A DNA stretch of 21,016 nt from Chloroflexota bacterium (GCA_013153335.1 JAADEP010000047.1:1-21016); one strand, 5' to 3'; counted from the stretch's first letter, positions 7,667 to 15,650 are shown. Numbers and translations: made by a program. Notes: generated from the sequence alone by a model not told the origin.

Positions 7667-7685
7667 CCAAGAGCCGGATGGATAC

Positions 7686-9356
7686 TTAGATCCACGTGGG
7701 CGGGCGGTATTCGCCCCAGACGTCGCGCAGCACGCCGATGATCTCGCCCAAGGTGGCTCGACGCTCGACAGCTTCGATGAATAAGGGCATCAGCGGCTCG
7801 TCGGACCGACGGGCTGCGGCTTCGATGCGCGCCAAAATCTCATGCACGGCCTGGGTATCGCGGCGAGCTCGAAGCTCCGCCAGGCGGCGCCGCTGTTCTT
7901 CTTCAATCGCGGGGTCTACGACCAACGCCTCCAGGTCACGCGCGTCTTCTTCCTCGGTTTGAAACGCGTTGACGCCGACGATGATCTGCTCGCCCTGCTC
8001 GACGGCCTGCTGATACGCGTAGGCTGCTTCTTGAATCTCGCGCTGGATGTAGCCCCGTTCGATCGCGGGAAGCGCCCCACCCATCTCGTCAATGCGCTGC
8101 AAATACGCCTCGGCTCGCCGCTCGATCTCGTCGGTCAGATACTCCACAAAATACGACCCTGCCAGAGGATCAACCGTATCGGGCACGCCGCTTTCATACG
8201 CGATGATTTGCTGGGTGCGCAGTGCGATGCGCGCGGATTTTTCTGTGGGCAGCCAAAGGGCCTCGTCCATGCTGTTGGTGTGTAGAGATTGGGTCCCGCC
8301 GAGGACCGCGGCCAGGGCCTGGAGCGTTACGCGGACGATGTTGTTCTCGGGCTGCTGCGCGGTCAAGGTCGAGCCCGCGGTTTGGGTATGGAACCGCAAG
8401 CGCCAGGAGCGCGGGTCTTGCGCACCGAAGCGTTCGCGCATAATGCGGGCCCACAACCGCCGAGCCGCCCGGAACTTCGCGATCTCTTCGAAGAAGTTGT
8501 TGTGTGCGTTGAAGAAAAACGAAAGCCGCGGCGCAAACAGGTCCACATCCAAACCCGCGTCCAAGGCCGCCTGGACGTACGCGATGCCGTTGGCAAAGGT
8601 GAAGGCAACCTCTTGCACCGCGGTCGCACCGGCTTCGCGGATGTGGTAGCCCGAGATGCTGATGGGGTTCCATTTGGGCACCGCTTGCGCAGCATAGCGA
8701 AAGGTATCGGTGATCAACCGCATGGAAGGGCGCGGGGCAAAGATATAGGTCCCTCGGGCCGTATATTCTTTGAGGATGTCGTTCTGGATAGTGCCGCGCA
8801 GCTTCTCCGGGGCTACCCCTTGGGCCCTGGCTACCGCGATGTACATGGCCCAAATCACCGCGGCCGGCGCGTTGATGGTCATGCTGGTCGATACTCTGTC
8901 CAGGGGAATGCCTCGGAATAAGCGGGCCATATCTTCAATGGACGAAACCGAAACCCCCACCCGGCCCACTTCACCCGAAGCCAAGGGATGGTCCGCATCA
9001 TAACCCAATTGGGTGGGCAGGTCGAACGCGACCGAAAGCCCAGTCTGCCCGGCCTTGAGCAGGTAATGAAAGCGCTGGTTCGTCTCTTCCGCGGTCCCAA
9101 ACCCCGCGTATTGTCGCATCGTCCACAGCCGGCCGCGATACATCGTGGGATAGACCCCACGCGTGAAGGGGTAATCCCCAGGGAAGCCGAGCTTTTCCAT
9201 GTAATCCGGATCGAGGTCCTCGGGCAACAAGAAACGCGGGACCGGGATCCCCGAAAACGTGCGAAACTCGGGTTTGCGTTCCGGGCGTTTTCGCAAAAAG
9301 GGCGCGAGGACACGCGTCTCCCATGCTTTGAGATGGGCTTTGAGTTCTTGCCACAT
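7686..9356 (-). CDS. mcmA1: Methylmalonyl-CoA mutase, large (catalytic) subunit of the split type
   Basis: This 556-aa protein is the substrate-binding TIM-barrel half of the adenosylcobalamin-dependent mutase that interconverts (R)-methylmalonyl-CoA and succinyl-CoA. Key residues of the methylmalonyl type are present: Y83 in TMRQYAGF, R213 in RPSMRL, and Y237-H238 in SGYHIREAGA. These correspond to Y89, R207 and Y243-H244 of the Propionibacterium enzyme; isobutyryl-CoA mutases differ at the first two. FHTQTAGSTLTAQQPENN (322-339) is also canonical. The C-terminal cobalamin domain with DxHxxG is missing, so a separate B12-binding subunit must exist elsewhere; none is in this window, nor are epimerase, MeaB or propionyl-CoA carboxylase genes. 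GGAGGG at 9363-9368 precedes the ATG by 6 nt. It is the last gene of the division cluster, 28 bases after the phosphatase. Confidence 0.93.
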   Translation of the reverse strand: MWQELKAHLKAWETRVLAPFLRKRPERKPEFRTFSGIPVPRFLLPEDLDPDYMEKLGFPGDYPFTRGVYPTMYRGRLWTMRQYAGFGTAEETNQRFHYLLKAGQTGLSVAFDLPTQLGYDADHPLASGEVGRVGVSVSSIEDMARLFRGIPLDRVSTSMTINAPAAVIWAMYIAVARAQGVAPEKLRGTIQNDILKEYTARGTYIFAPRPSMRLITDTFRYAAQAVPKWNPISISGYHIREAGATAVQEVAFTFANGIAYVQAALDAGLDVDLFAPRLSFFFNAHNNFFEEIAKFRAARRLWARIMRERFGAQDPRSWRLRFHTQTAGSTLTAQQPENNIVRVTLQALAAVLGGTQSLHTNSMDEALWLPTEKSARIALRTQQIIAYESGVPDTVDPLAGSYFVEYLTDEIERRAEAYLQRIDEMGGALPAIERGYIQREIQEAAYAYQQAVEQGEQIIVGVNAFQTEEEDARDLEALVVDPAIEEEQRRRLAELRARRDTQAVHEILARIEAAARRSDEPLMPLFIEAVERRATLGEIIGVLRDVWGEYRPPTWI

Positions 9357-9384
9357 GGGGCGCCCTCCGTTCCAAAAGTGCTTT

Positions 9385-9966
9385 CTAACGAACCTGACGG
9401 GTTGGAGGCAAAGTCACCACCTCGTACCCCGCGTTGGGCACAACGAGGGAACGCACTTGCTCGGGTGGATGGCCTTGGTAGCGGATTTTGAGCATCGCCA
9501 GGGGGATACGATGCGCGACCACGAGCACTATATCGTTAGGGTGGCGCTGCACGATATCGTCTATGGCCGCATAAACCCGGTCGCGCACCTCGGCCAGGGT
9601 CTCCCCGCCAGGCGGGCGGACGGCCCAAGGCGTACGCTCCCAGGCTTCGAAAAGCTGGGGCCAGCGCCGCGCGATCTCGTCCACCGTCAGGCCTTGCCAG
9701 GCACCTTGGTGGATCTCCATCAGCCGGGGATCGACGCGCACCGGAACCTGCCAAGCTTGATTGAGGATGGCCGCGGTTTCGGCCGCGCGGCGCAAGGGGC
9801 TGGTGTAGATGACCTGCGGTCGCCATCCGGCCGCACGCAGCCGATGGGCCAATGCCTGGGCTTGTGCGCGACCGCGCGCGTTCAGCCCCGGGTCGGCCTG
9901 GCCTTGATAACGGCCCTCCCGGTTCCAGTCGGTTTCGCCATGCCGGACCAAAAGCAGGGTGGTCAT
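9385..9966 (-). CDS. Histidine phosphatase superfamily protein (phosphoglycerate mutase-like, GpmB/CobC type)
   Basis: This 193-aa enzyme begins with LLLVRHGETDWN, where H9 is the phosphorylated histidine and R8 holds phosphate. SPLRRAAETA (R59/R60), E84 in RLMEIHQGAWQG (proton donor) and the second histidine H152 in VVAHRIPL complete the active site. Members act as broad phosphatases, alpha-ribazole phosphatases or cofactor-dependent mutases, and sequence alone does not separate them. A B12 link (CobC) is tempting because a B12-dependent mutase follows, but that is inference only. The start is ATG at 9966, 7 bases after the ftsA stop; the frame extends upstream into ftsA, but the family motif begins right at this Met. 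No strong Shine-Dalgarno is visible, so translation may depend on ftsA. Confidence 0.88.
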   Translation of the reverse strand: MTTLLLVRHGETDWNREGRYQGQADPGLNARGRAQAQALAHRLRAAGWRPQVIYTSPLRRAAETAAILNQAWQVPVRVDPRLMEIHQGAWQGLTVDEIARRWPQLFEAWERTPWAVRPPGGETLAEVRDRVYAAIDDIVQRHPNDIVLVVAHRIPLAMLKIRYQGHPPEQVRSLVVPNAGYEVVTLPPTRQVR

Positions 9967-9973
9967 CGCAACG

Positions 9974-11215
9974 TTAGGGCAGAAGATCGCGGAAGAACTT
10001 GAGCATACGCCGCCACCAGGGGCCAATGGGCGGCGTCCAACTCGCGCTCCAATCTTGGCCCAGCCAAAGTTGCGCCAAACGAGCCGTGCCCACCGTGGCC
10101 GCGAACTCGGGCGAGCGCCACTTCTCGGGCAGGCCGCGCACGCCTTCGGGACGGGCAACCCGCGTGGGCATGCGCAAAATGCGCGTGGTCATTTCGCGCA
10201 CCCCAGGCAACAACGCGGTACCGCCGGTCAAAATGACCCCAGCCGCAAGCTGCGTTGGCGGCTCGGCCTCGCGCACCGTGCGCGCGACCGCTTGCAAAAT
10301 CTCCTCCATCCGCGGCCCTAGAATGCGCACCAAATCATAGCGCGTGATGGCCACGCTGCGGTTCTGGCCAAAGGGCTTGACAAACACCCGCTCTTCGCGC
10401 AGCACCTGGGCTTCCTCGGGCCACCAGGCCGCGCCATGCTCACGCTTAACCCGCTCCGCCTCGGCCAAAGGGAGGTTGAGCCCCACGGCCAAATCGCGGG
10501 TGAGCTGATCGCCACCCATTGGCAACACCGCGGTATGCCAAACCTCGCCCTCGGCATAGATGAGCACGTCCGTCGTACCCGCGCCGATATCTACCACCAC
10601 CGCGCCCACGTCGCGTTCTTGCTTGCTAAGCACGGCCTCGCTCGCGGCCAATCCCCCCAAAACAAAGCCGTCGATCGCAATCCCGGCCTGTTCCACCGCC
10701 TGGCGCAAGTTCATCACAGCCGTGCGCTCCGCGGTGATGATGTGCACCTCAGCCTCGAGCCGATACCCGTACATCCCTTCAGGCCAGCTCACCGGGTGGT
10801 CATCCAGCCGGAAATTGCGGCGGATAATGTGAATAATCTCGCGGTTGTGCGGGATCGCGATGGCTTTCGCCGCTTCTTCCGCGCGCACAATGTCGGTCTT
10901 ATCCACCACGCCGTGGGAAACGCCCACCGCGCCCCGGTGATTCTGGCTTTGCACGCGCGCGCCCGCGACCGTCACATACGCGTGGTCCATAGGGACCGGG
11001 CTCATGCGGTTGACGTGTTGCACCACACGACGTATCGCGCGCGTGAGGGCCGCGATATCGGTCACCACGCCCTCATGCATACCCTGGGCGCGTTCCACCG
11101 CGTGGGCGAGCACAACAGGCGGGCGTTCCTCATCGTCCACCCGCACCACGAGCGCGGCGATCTTGGACGTCCCGACATCCAAGGCGAACAAAAGCCGATC
11201 ATCCGAAGCCATCAT
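9974..11215 (-). CDS. ftsA: Cell division protein FtsA
   Basis: This 413-aa actin-like ATPase tethers FtsZ to the membrane at the septum. It shows phosphate-binding DVGTSK (13-18), VVVDIGAGTTDV (phosphate 2, 206-217), adenosine-site LTGGTALLPG (329-338), and the SHS2/1C-domain pieces GMHEGVVTD and VTVAGARVQSQN (81-92) that distinguish FtsA from MreB and DnaK. The C-terminal PWWRRMLKFFRDLLP is a basic amphipathic membrane anchor. ATG at 11215 overlaps the ftsQ stop (ATGA); a second Met follows at once at 11212. In most bacteria ftsZ comes next, but here a histidine phosphatase follows. The length is normal. Confidence 0.95.
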   Translation of the reverse strand: MMASDDRLLFALDVGTSKIAALVVRVDDEERPPVVLAHAVERAQGMHEGVVTDIAALTRAIRRVVQHVNRMSPVPMDHAYVTVAGARVQSQNHRGAVGVSHGVVDKTDIVRAEEAAKAIAIPHNREIIHIIRRNFRLDDHPVSWPEGMYGYRLEAEVHIITAERTAVMNLRQAVEQAGIAIDGFVLGGLAASEAVLSKQERDVGAVVVDIGAGTTDVLIYAEGEVWHTAVLPMGGDQLTRDLAVGLNLPLAEAERVKREHGAAWWPEEAQVLREERVFVKPFGQNRSVAITRYDLVRILGPRMEEILQAVARTVREAEPPTQLAAGVILTGGTALLPGVREMTTRILRMPTRVARPEGVRGLPEKWRSPEFAATVGTARLAQLWLGQDWSASWTPPIGPWWRRMLKFFRDLLP

Positions 11216-12246
11216 GGTGAGGCGATCCCTTCCTTGGCCAAGTGTACGATAGGGTGTTGCCAGTCTGAGAGGTCAATCCAGGCCGGCGTCCAACCCTGTT
11301 GGCCCAAAAGAGGATACAACCGGCGGTACACAGCCCATTGGCGCTCAAAATCCTGCAGCTGATGGCCGATGAACACGGGCCAACCTTCGCGCGTATACCA
11401 ACCATATCCCCGCAACGGGTGATAGACCAACTTGGTGCCCTGGGGAAGGCGCGCGTACAGGGCGAGCAAATGCTGAATCTCCGCGGCCGAAGGCGGTTCG
11501 GGCCAGGGTTGGCCCTCCGCGGGCAAAACCGCCAACCGAGGGTATCCTTCGGCTTGGATCTCGTCGCCCAGGGCAAAGGCCACACCCTCGCGATCCAGCC
11601 AAACCTCGCCTTGGGGGCTCTCCCAAACCAAGGCCGGCTCTCGCTCCACAAGGGTGATGCGCACCGGGCCTTGCCACGGCACCGTCACCTGAGCGGCGCG
11701 GATCCCAGGGAAGGCCTCACGCAAAGCCTGGGCCAGGGGCTCGGGGTCGACCGCGAACCGAGGTTGGCCTTGAAGCTGCTGGATGGGCGCGAAGGTCCGC
11801 AATTGCTCTTCGGACAGGCGCTGCACGCCCTCAAAACGCACCGCGTCAACTCGAAACGCGGGATGAAACAGCAGCAATCCCAACGCAGCCGTGGTGACCA
11901 CTACCCACGCGCTCACCAACCACGATCGCCGCGGCATGGCTTCGGCCTGGGCGCGGTGCTGCGCCCAGGGGCTCGCGCGCTCGGGCGCGCGGCGAAACGG
12001 CCAAAGCCGGCGCCAGCGCTTCCAGCGAGGCCGCGGCGCCGGGGGAACGCGCGCGATCTCCAAAGGTCGTGGAATAACCCGCCGCGGCGCGATCTGATCG
12101 GGATCCGAGTTTTGGATCGCACGGCCAGGCCGCGGGGTTGAACTCGAGCGCGTTTTGGGTGACGATAAGGACGTCGCTGAGGGTGATACCGAAGCCATCG
12201 CTGACCGTCTTCCTGAGCGGGACAACCCTTCTCGCCGCGCGCTCAT
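11212..12246 (-). CDS. ftsQ: Cell division protein FtsQ/DivIB (POTRA domain)
   Basis: This 344-aa bitopic membrane protein belongs to the septal FtsQLB complex. It has a long, basic, Pro/Arg-rich cytoplasmic tail (1-107), one membrane segment WLVSAWVVVTTAALGLLLF (109-127), then the POTRA domain starting FRVDAVRFEGVQRLS (131-145) and the beta domain with REPALVWESPQGEVWLDREG. The extracytoplasmic part has normal length, but the tail is longer than the few tens of residues usual in FtsQ. ATG at 12246 overlaps the ddl stop (ATGA), which favours it over the internal ATG at codon 17. FtsQ diverges fast, so the gene neighbourhood (ddl before, ftsA after) is strong support. Confidence 0.92.
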   Translation of the reverse strand: MSARREGLSRSGRRSAMASVSPSATSLSSPKTRSSSTPRPGRAIQNSDPDQIAPRRVIPRPLEIARVPPAPRPRWKRWRRLWPFRRAPERASPWAQHRAQAEAMPRRSWLVSAWVVVTTAALGLLLFHPAFRVDAVRFEGVQRLSEEQLRTFAPIQQLQGQPRFAVDPEPLAQALREAFPGIRAAQVTVPWQGPVRITLVEREPALVWESPQGEVWLDREGVAFALGDEIQAEGYPRLAVLPAEGQPWPEPPSAAEIQHLLALYARLPQGTKLVYHPLRGYGWYTREGWPVFIGHQLQDFERQWAVYRRLYPLLGQQGWTPAWIDLSDWQHPIVHLAKEGIASP

Positions 12247-13313
12247 CGTTGCGCTTCAAGCGCCAGCGCGAGAAGGCGATCCAAAAGTTGCGGATAGGGC
12301 AAACCACTCGCCTCCCATAGCTTGGGATACATGCTTACCGGTGTAAAGCCGGGGATGGTGTTGATTTCGCTCAGATAGAGCTCCCCGGTTTCCTTGTGCA
12401 GCAAAAAGTCCACGCGCGCCATACCGCGCGCGTCAATGGCCCGATACGCGGCCAAGGCCAAAGCGCGCGCTTGCTCGACCAACTCGTCCGAAAGCGGCGC
12501 GGGGATGAGCAGTTGAGAACGGTCGTCGTAATATTTGGCCTGGTAAGTGTAAAACTCATCCGCGGGCACGACTTCGCCCGGAATGGACGCTTCGGGCTCG
12601 TCGTTCCCGAGTACGCTAACCTCGATTTCCCGCGCGGGGATGCCGCGTTCCACAATGATGCGGCGGTCATAACGCGCGGCCTCGTCAAAGCCTTGGCGAA
12701 GCTGGTCGCGATGCTTGGCCTTGGTCACGCCGATCGAAGAGCCCAAATTCGCGGGTTTGACGAACAGGGGATAGGGGCCCAAGGCCTCGCTGGCATCGAG
12801 CACAGCCTCGGGGTCCCGGCGCCATTGGTGGCGGGTAAAGACGCGGTAAGGAAGCACCGGGAGCCCATGGGCGCGCATCACATCCTTGAACAAGCCCTTA
12901 TCCATAGCCAAAGCCGACGCCGCGACCCCCGCGCCCACATAAGGCACGCCAGCCAGCTCGAGCAAACCTTGCAACGTGCCATCTTCGCCCCAAGGGCCGT
13001 GGAGCACCGGAAAGACCACGTCCAGGGTGGCGAGGCGCTCAAGCACCGCGTCGCGCCACGCCCACAAGCCGGCCTTGGTGGGGTCCGGCGGGATCATCGC
13101 AGGGGTCAACCCCTGGGGGCGGCCCTGGGGCCCTTGGGCCAGGACCTCAAGCGCGTCAGGGCCGAACCACCACGCGCCGTCGGGCGTAATGGCAATAGGA
13201 TAGACCTCGTATCGTTCGGGGTCCAAATGGGCCATCACCGAACGCGCAGACATGAGCGATACGTCATGTTCGGCCGAACGCCCACCAAAGATCACACCGA
13301 CGCGCAATGTCAT
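12243..13313 (-). CDS. ddl: D-alanine--D-alanine ligase
   Basis: This 356-aa ATP-grasp enzyme joins two D-alanines for peptidoglycan. It shows GVIFGGRSAEHDVS (6-19) with the catalytic Glu, HGPWGEDG (105-112), ATP-grasp lysine and loop KPANLGSSIGV (186-196), and the metal-binding SEINTIPGFT near the C-terminus. In the omega loop the sequence is EFYTYQAKYYDD with Tyr at 261, as in D-Ala-D-Ala ligases; D-lactate-type ligases have Phe there, so vancomycin-type depsipeptide synthesis is not suggested. AAGGAG lies 6 nt before the ATG at 13313, and an extended -10 lies at 13360-13368. It heads the minus-strand ddl-ftsQ-ftsA-phosphatase-mutase cluster. The identification is firm. Confidence 0.96.
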   Translation of the reverse strand: MTLRVGVIFGGRSAEHDVSLMSARSVMAHLDPERYEVYPIAITPDGAWWFGPDALEVLAQGPQGRPQGLTPAMIPPDPTKAGLWAWRDAVLERLATLDVVFPVLHGPWGEDGTLQGLLELAGVPYVGAGVAASALAMDKGLFKDVMRAHGLPVLPYRVFTRHQWRRDPEAVLDASEALGPYPLFVKPANLGSSIGVTKAKHRDQLRQGFDEAARYDRRIIVERGIPAREIEVSVLGNDEPEASIPGEVVPADEFYTYQAKYYDDRSQLLIPAPLSDELVEQARALALAAYRAIDARGMARVDFLLHKETGELYLSEINTIPGFTPVSMYPKLWEASGLPYPQLLDRLLALALEAQR

Positions 13314-13351
13314 CCCGCGCTCCTTCCCGCCCGACGGTCAAATTCGACTTG

Positions 13352-13363
13352 CAATTGAAATTG
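13352..13363. promoter_or_regulatory. Possible operator: small palindrome overlapping the ddl -10
   Basis: CAATT-GA-AATTG is an inverted repeat with 5-bp arms and a 2-bp centre. It overlaps the ddl -10 hexamer and the likely transcription start. A repressor bound here would block the cell-division operon. It is short and AT-rich and could be chance; nothing else in the window repeats it. Confidence 0.2.
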
Positions 13364-13368
13364 TACCA
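13360..13368 (-). promoter_or_regulatory. Extended -10 promoter element of ddl-ftsQA (TGGTACAAT)
   Basis: On the minus strand TGG-TACAAT lies 46 nt before the ddl ATG and is identical to the element before the phosphatase gene at 1363-1371. No -35 hexamer is apparent. It sits in an AT-rich island within an otherwise GC-rich region. It probably starts the five-gene division transcript. Confidence 0.55.
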
Positions 13369-13503
13369 GATTTCACGGAGCCCTTTAGGCAACGGGGACG
13401 CGTTCCGCCAGGCTGAACGGACGACAGGGCCAGGTCGCTGGGCCTGACAACTCGCACATATCCGCAAAACCGAGAAGCGTGGCCGGTGGAGCCGGAAGAA
13501 GCG

Positions 13504-13512
13504 TGTTATAAT
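13504..13512 (+). promoter_or_regulatory. Extended -10 promoter element of the beta-oxidation operon (TGTTATAAT)
   Basis: A perfect extended -10 (TGT-TATAAT) is 81 nt upstream of the acyl-CoA synthetase ATG, leaving a 5' leader of about 75 nt. No -35 is recognisable. It is divergent from the ddl promoter about 140 bases away. Confidence 0.6.
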
Positions 13513-13593
13513 CGGGCGCAGCAGAAACTAATTACAACCCCAAAGAGGATGGGAGGTTACGCGCGTTCGGTCAAGTTTCTCAGGAGAGGTACA

Positions 13594-15483
13594 ATGCGAA
13601 TCTGTACCGCCCCACCCCACAGCGGCGAGGTGGTCTTAGGCTTAACCCTGCCTGACCTATTGGATGAAGCTTGTCAAAAGAACCCGAACCCCAAAGCTCT
13701 CAATGTGTACCGCGAGGGTCGTTGGCTCTCGTACTCGACGCGCCAACTGCGTGAAGACGCAGAAGCGATTGCGGCCGGCCTGCGCGCCCTGGGCTTGGCC
13801 ACAGGGGACCGCGTGGCGCTCTTCATGTATAGCGACCCGGATTTCGTCCGGGTGGATATGGGCGTGCAGCTCGCCCATATGATCGACGTCCCCCTCTATC
13901 TAACCTACGCGCCCGATTTGCTTCAATATGTGCTGCAACACGCAGAAGCTCGCGCGGTCGTGGTCTCGGACGACGAGCTTTTGCAGCGCCTTTTGCCTTT
14001 GCTCCGCCAGTCTTCCTATTTGCGCGCGGTGATTGTCGCTCAACCTCAAAGCACAACCCCACCCGAGGGCTGGCCCGAAGGCGTGGCCTTCCTCACGCTC
14101 GAGGACTTGCTCGCCCGAGGCCGGGAGGTGCTGGATCACGATCCTGACCTCATCCGCCGGCTCAAGCAAGAGATCACGCCCGACGATGTCGCGACCATTA
14201 TCTATACTTCAGGCACCACGGGCAAACCTAAGGGCGTGATGCTCACGCATCAAAACCTTACCTTCAACGTCAAATCTGCCTTTGGGGCCATGGGGCGTTG
14301 GTTCGACGGCCCCAATGAAGTGGTGCTTTCGTTCTTACCCCTCACCCACGTCTTTGGCCGGATGATGCAATACGGCTACATGAACTTCGGCGCCGCGGTG
14401 TATTTCATCCGGCCCCACGAGCTCGCGGAGCGGGCGCAAGAACTAAAGCCCACGATGTTCGCGACCGTGCCGCGGCTGCTGGAGCGCATTTATGAGCGCA
14501 TCCTCGAGGCGGCCCAAACCCTGGGCGGCGTCAAGGGCGCGCTGCTGCGCCAGGCCGTCGCGCTCGCGCAACGCTATCGCGTCGGGCAGCCTCTGCGCGG
14601 CAAAGACGCGCTGCTGCATCGCGTGCTCGACCGTCTGGTCTACAGCAAATGGCGCGCGATTCTGGGCGGCCGGCTGAAGTACGCGATCTCGGGCGGTGCG
14701 GCCTTACGGCCTGACCTGGCCCACTTCTTCGCGGCCGCGGGCATCATCGTGCTCGAAGGGTATGGCCTCACCGAAACCAGTCCGGTGATCACCGTGAACC
14801 GCTACGAATCCTTCCGACCGGGCACGGTGGGGCAACCCATCGCTGGGGTCGAGGTCGCGATCGCGGAGGATGGCGAGATCCTCACCCGCGGGCCCCACGT
14901 GATGAAGGGGTATTTCAAGAACCCCGAAGCCACGCGCGCGGTGATCGACGACGAAGGTTGGTTCCACACCGGCGACATCGGCGAGCTCACCGAGGACTGC
15001 TACCTGCGCATCACGGACCGCAAAAAGCACCTCTTCAAGCTCTCAACCGGAAAGTACGTCACGCCCCAACCCATTGAAGACGCGTTGCGTGCCTCGCCGT
15101 TGGTGGACCAGGCCGTTGTCGTGGGCGAAAGGCAAAAATTCGCGGCCGCGTTGATCTTCCCGAACCCGGACGCGGTGCGCGCCTACGCGCGGCAAAAAGG
15201 CCTGGACGCTTCGCAACCGTTGCTCGACCTGCTGCGCGAGCCGCTCATCCGCCAGGCCTTTGAAGATCTGTTGCCGCAAATCAACGCGCCCCTGCCGCGC
15301 TGGAGCCAGATCCGGCGTATGGCTATTCTGCCCGCTGAGCTCACCGTGGACAACGAAATGCTCACCCCAACGCTGAAGGTCCGGCGGGCCAAGGTGAAGC
15401 AAGCTTACCAACCGGCCCTCGAGGCCTTATACCAAAACCCACCCCCCGAGGGGGAATGGATCATTGTGAGCGTGAAGCCGTGA
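13594..15483 (+). CDS. fadD: Long-chain acyl-CoA synthetase (AMP-forming)
   Basis: This 629-aa adenylating enzyme activates fatty acids: fatty acid, ATP and CoA give acyl-CoA, AMP and PPi. Visible motifs are the P-loop YTSGTTGKPKGVMLTH (204-219), GYGLTETSPVITVN (389-402), GWFHTGDIGEL (455-465) with DRKKHLFKLSTGKYVTPQPIE (475-495), and the C-terminal LTPTLKVRR that holds the catalytic Lys (A10). The length fits bacterial and eukaryotic long-chain ligases. ATG at 13594 is chosen because AGGAG (13582-13586) lies 7 nt upstream. The same frame is open back to 13486, but that would place the promoter TATAAT inside the gene. There is no membrane segment; it probably acts at the inner face of the membrane. 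It is the first gene of the beta-oxidation operon. Confidence 0.93.
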   Translation: MRICTAPPHSGEVVLGLTLPDLLDEACQKNPNPKALNVYREGRWLSYSTRQLREDAEAIAAGLRALGLATGDRVALFMYSDPDFVRVDMGVQLAHMIDVPLYLTYAPDLLQYVLQHAEARAVVVSDDELLQRLLPLLRQSSYLRAVIVAQPQSTTPPEGWPEGVAFLTLEDLLARGREVLDHDPDLIRRLKQEITPDDVATIIYTSGTTGKPKGVMLTHQNLTFNVKSAFGAMGRWFDGPNEVVLSFLPLTHVFGRMMQYGYMNFGAAVYFIRPHELAERAQELKPTMFATVPRLLERIYERILEAAQTLGGVKGALLRQAVALAQRYRVGQPLRGKDALLHRVLDRLVYSKWRAILGGRLKYAISGGAALRPDLAHFFAAAGIIVLEGYGLTETSPVITVNRYESFRPGTVGQPIAGVEVAIAEDGEILTRGPHVMKGYFKNPEATRAVIDDEGWFHTGDIGELTEDCYLRITDRKKHLFKLSTGKYVTPQPIEDALRASPLVDQAVVVGERQKFAAALIFPNPDAVRAYARQKGLDASQPLLDLLREPLIRQAFEDLLPQINAPLPRWSQIRRMAILPAELTVDNEMLTPTLKVRRAKVKQAYQPALEALYQNPPPEGEWIIVSVKP

Positions 15484-15612
15484 GCAGGAGGCGAGGAACG
15501 GGAAGTTGGTAAAAAGTCGGCAGTCGGTCGTCGTCAGTCGACAGGTTTGGCCAACTTCTGATCCCTAACCTCTAACTTCGCCTAAACCACCAACTTCCAA
15601 CCCTTCCCCTGC
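15484..15612 (+). repeat. Structured intergenic element 1 (inverted arms plus degenerate 7-nt repeats)
   Basis: The spacer begins right after the fadD stop. GGAAGTTGGT (15501-15510) is the exact complement of ACCAACTTCC (15589-15598), and GCAGG (15484-15488) pairs with CCTGC (15608-15612). GAAGTTGG (15502-15509) can instead pair with CCAACTTC at 15551-15558, so two exclusive folds exist. Between the arms lie four degenerate heptamers in phase (AGTCGGC, AGTCGGT, CGTCGTC, AGTCGAC; 15515-15542). CCAACTT, CTGATCC, CTAACCT and CTAACTT follow at 15551-15578. Function unknown. Confidence 0.55.
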
Positions 15613-15650
15613 CCACGGTTGACGATCGACTTATCTCGTGGAGGCAACCC

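Noticed and set aside
13486..13593. Upstream extension of fadD to the ATG at 13486
   Set aside because: Would include the TGTTATAAT promoter; the ATG at 13594 has AGGAG 7 nt upstream.
15619..15624. TTGACG before fadN as a -35 box
   Set aside because: The matching -10 position falls on the ribosome binding site and is not TATAAT-like.
15484..15650. CRISPR-like repeat array in the fadD-fadN spacer
   Set aside because: Repeat units are degenerate 7-mers with no spacers of regular length and no cas genes nearby.
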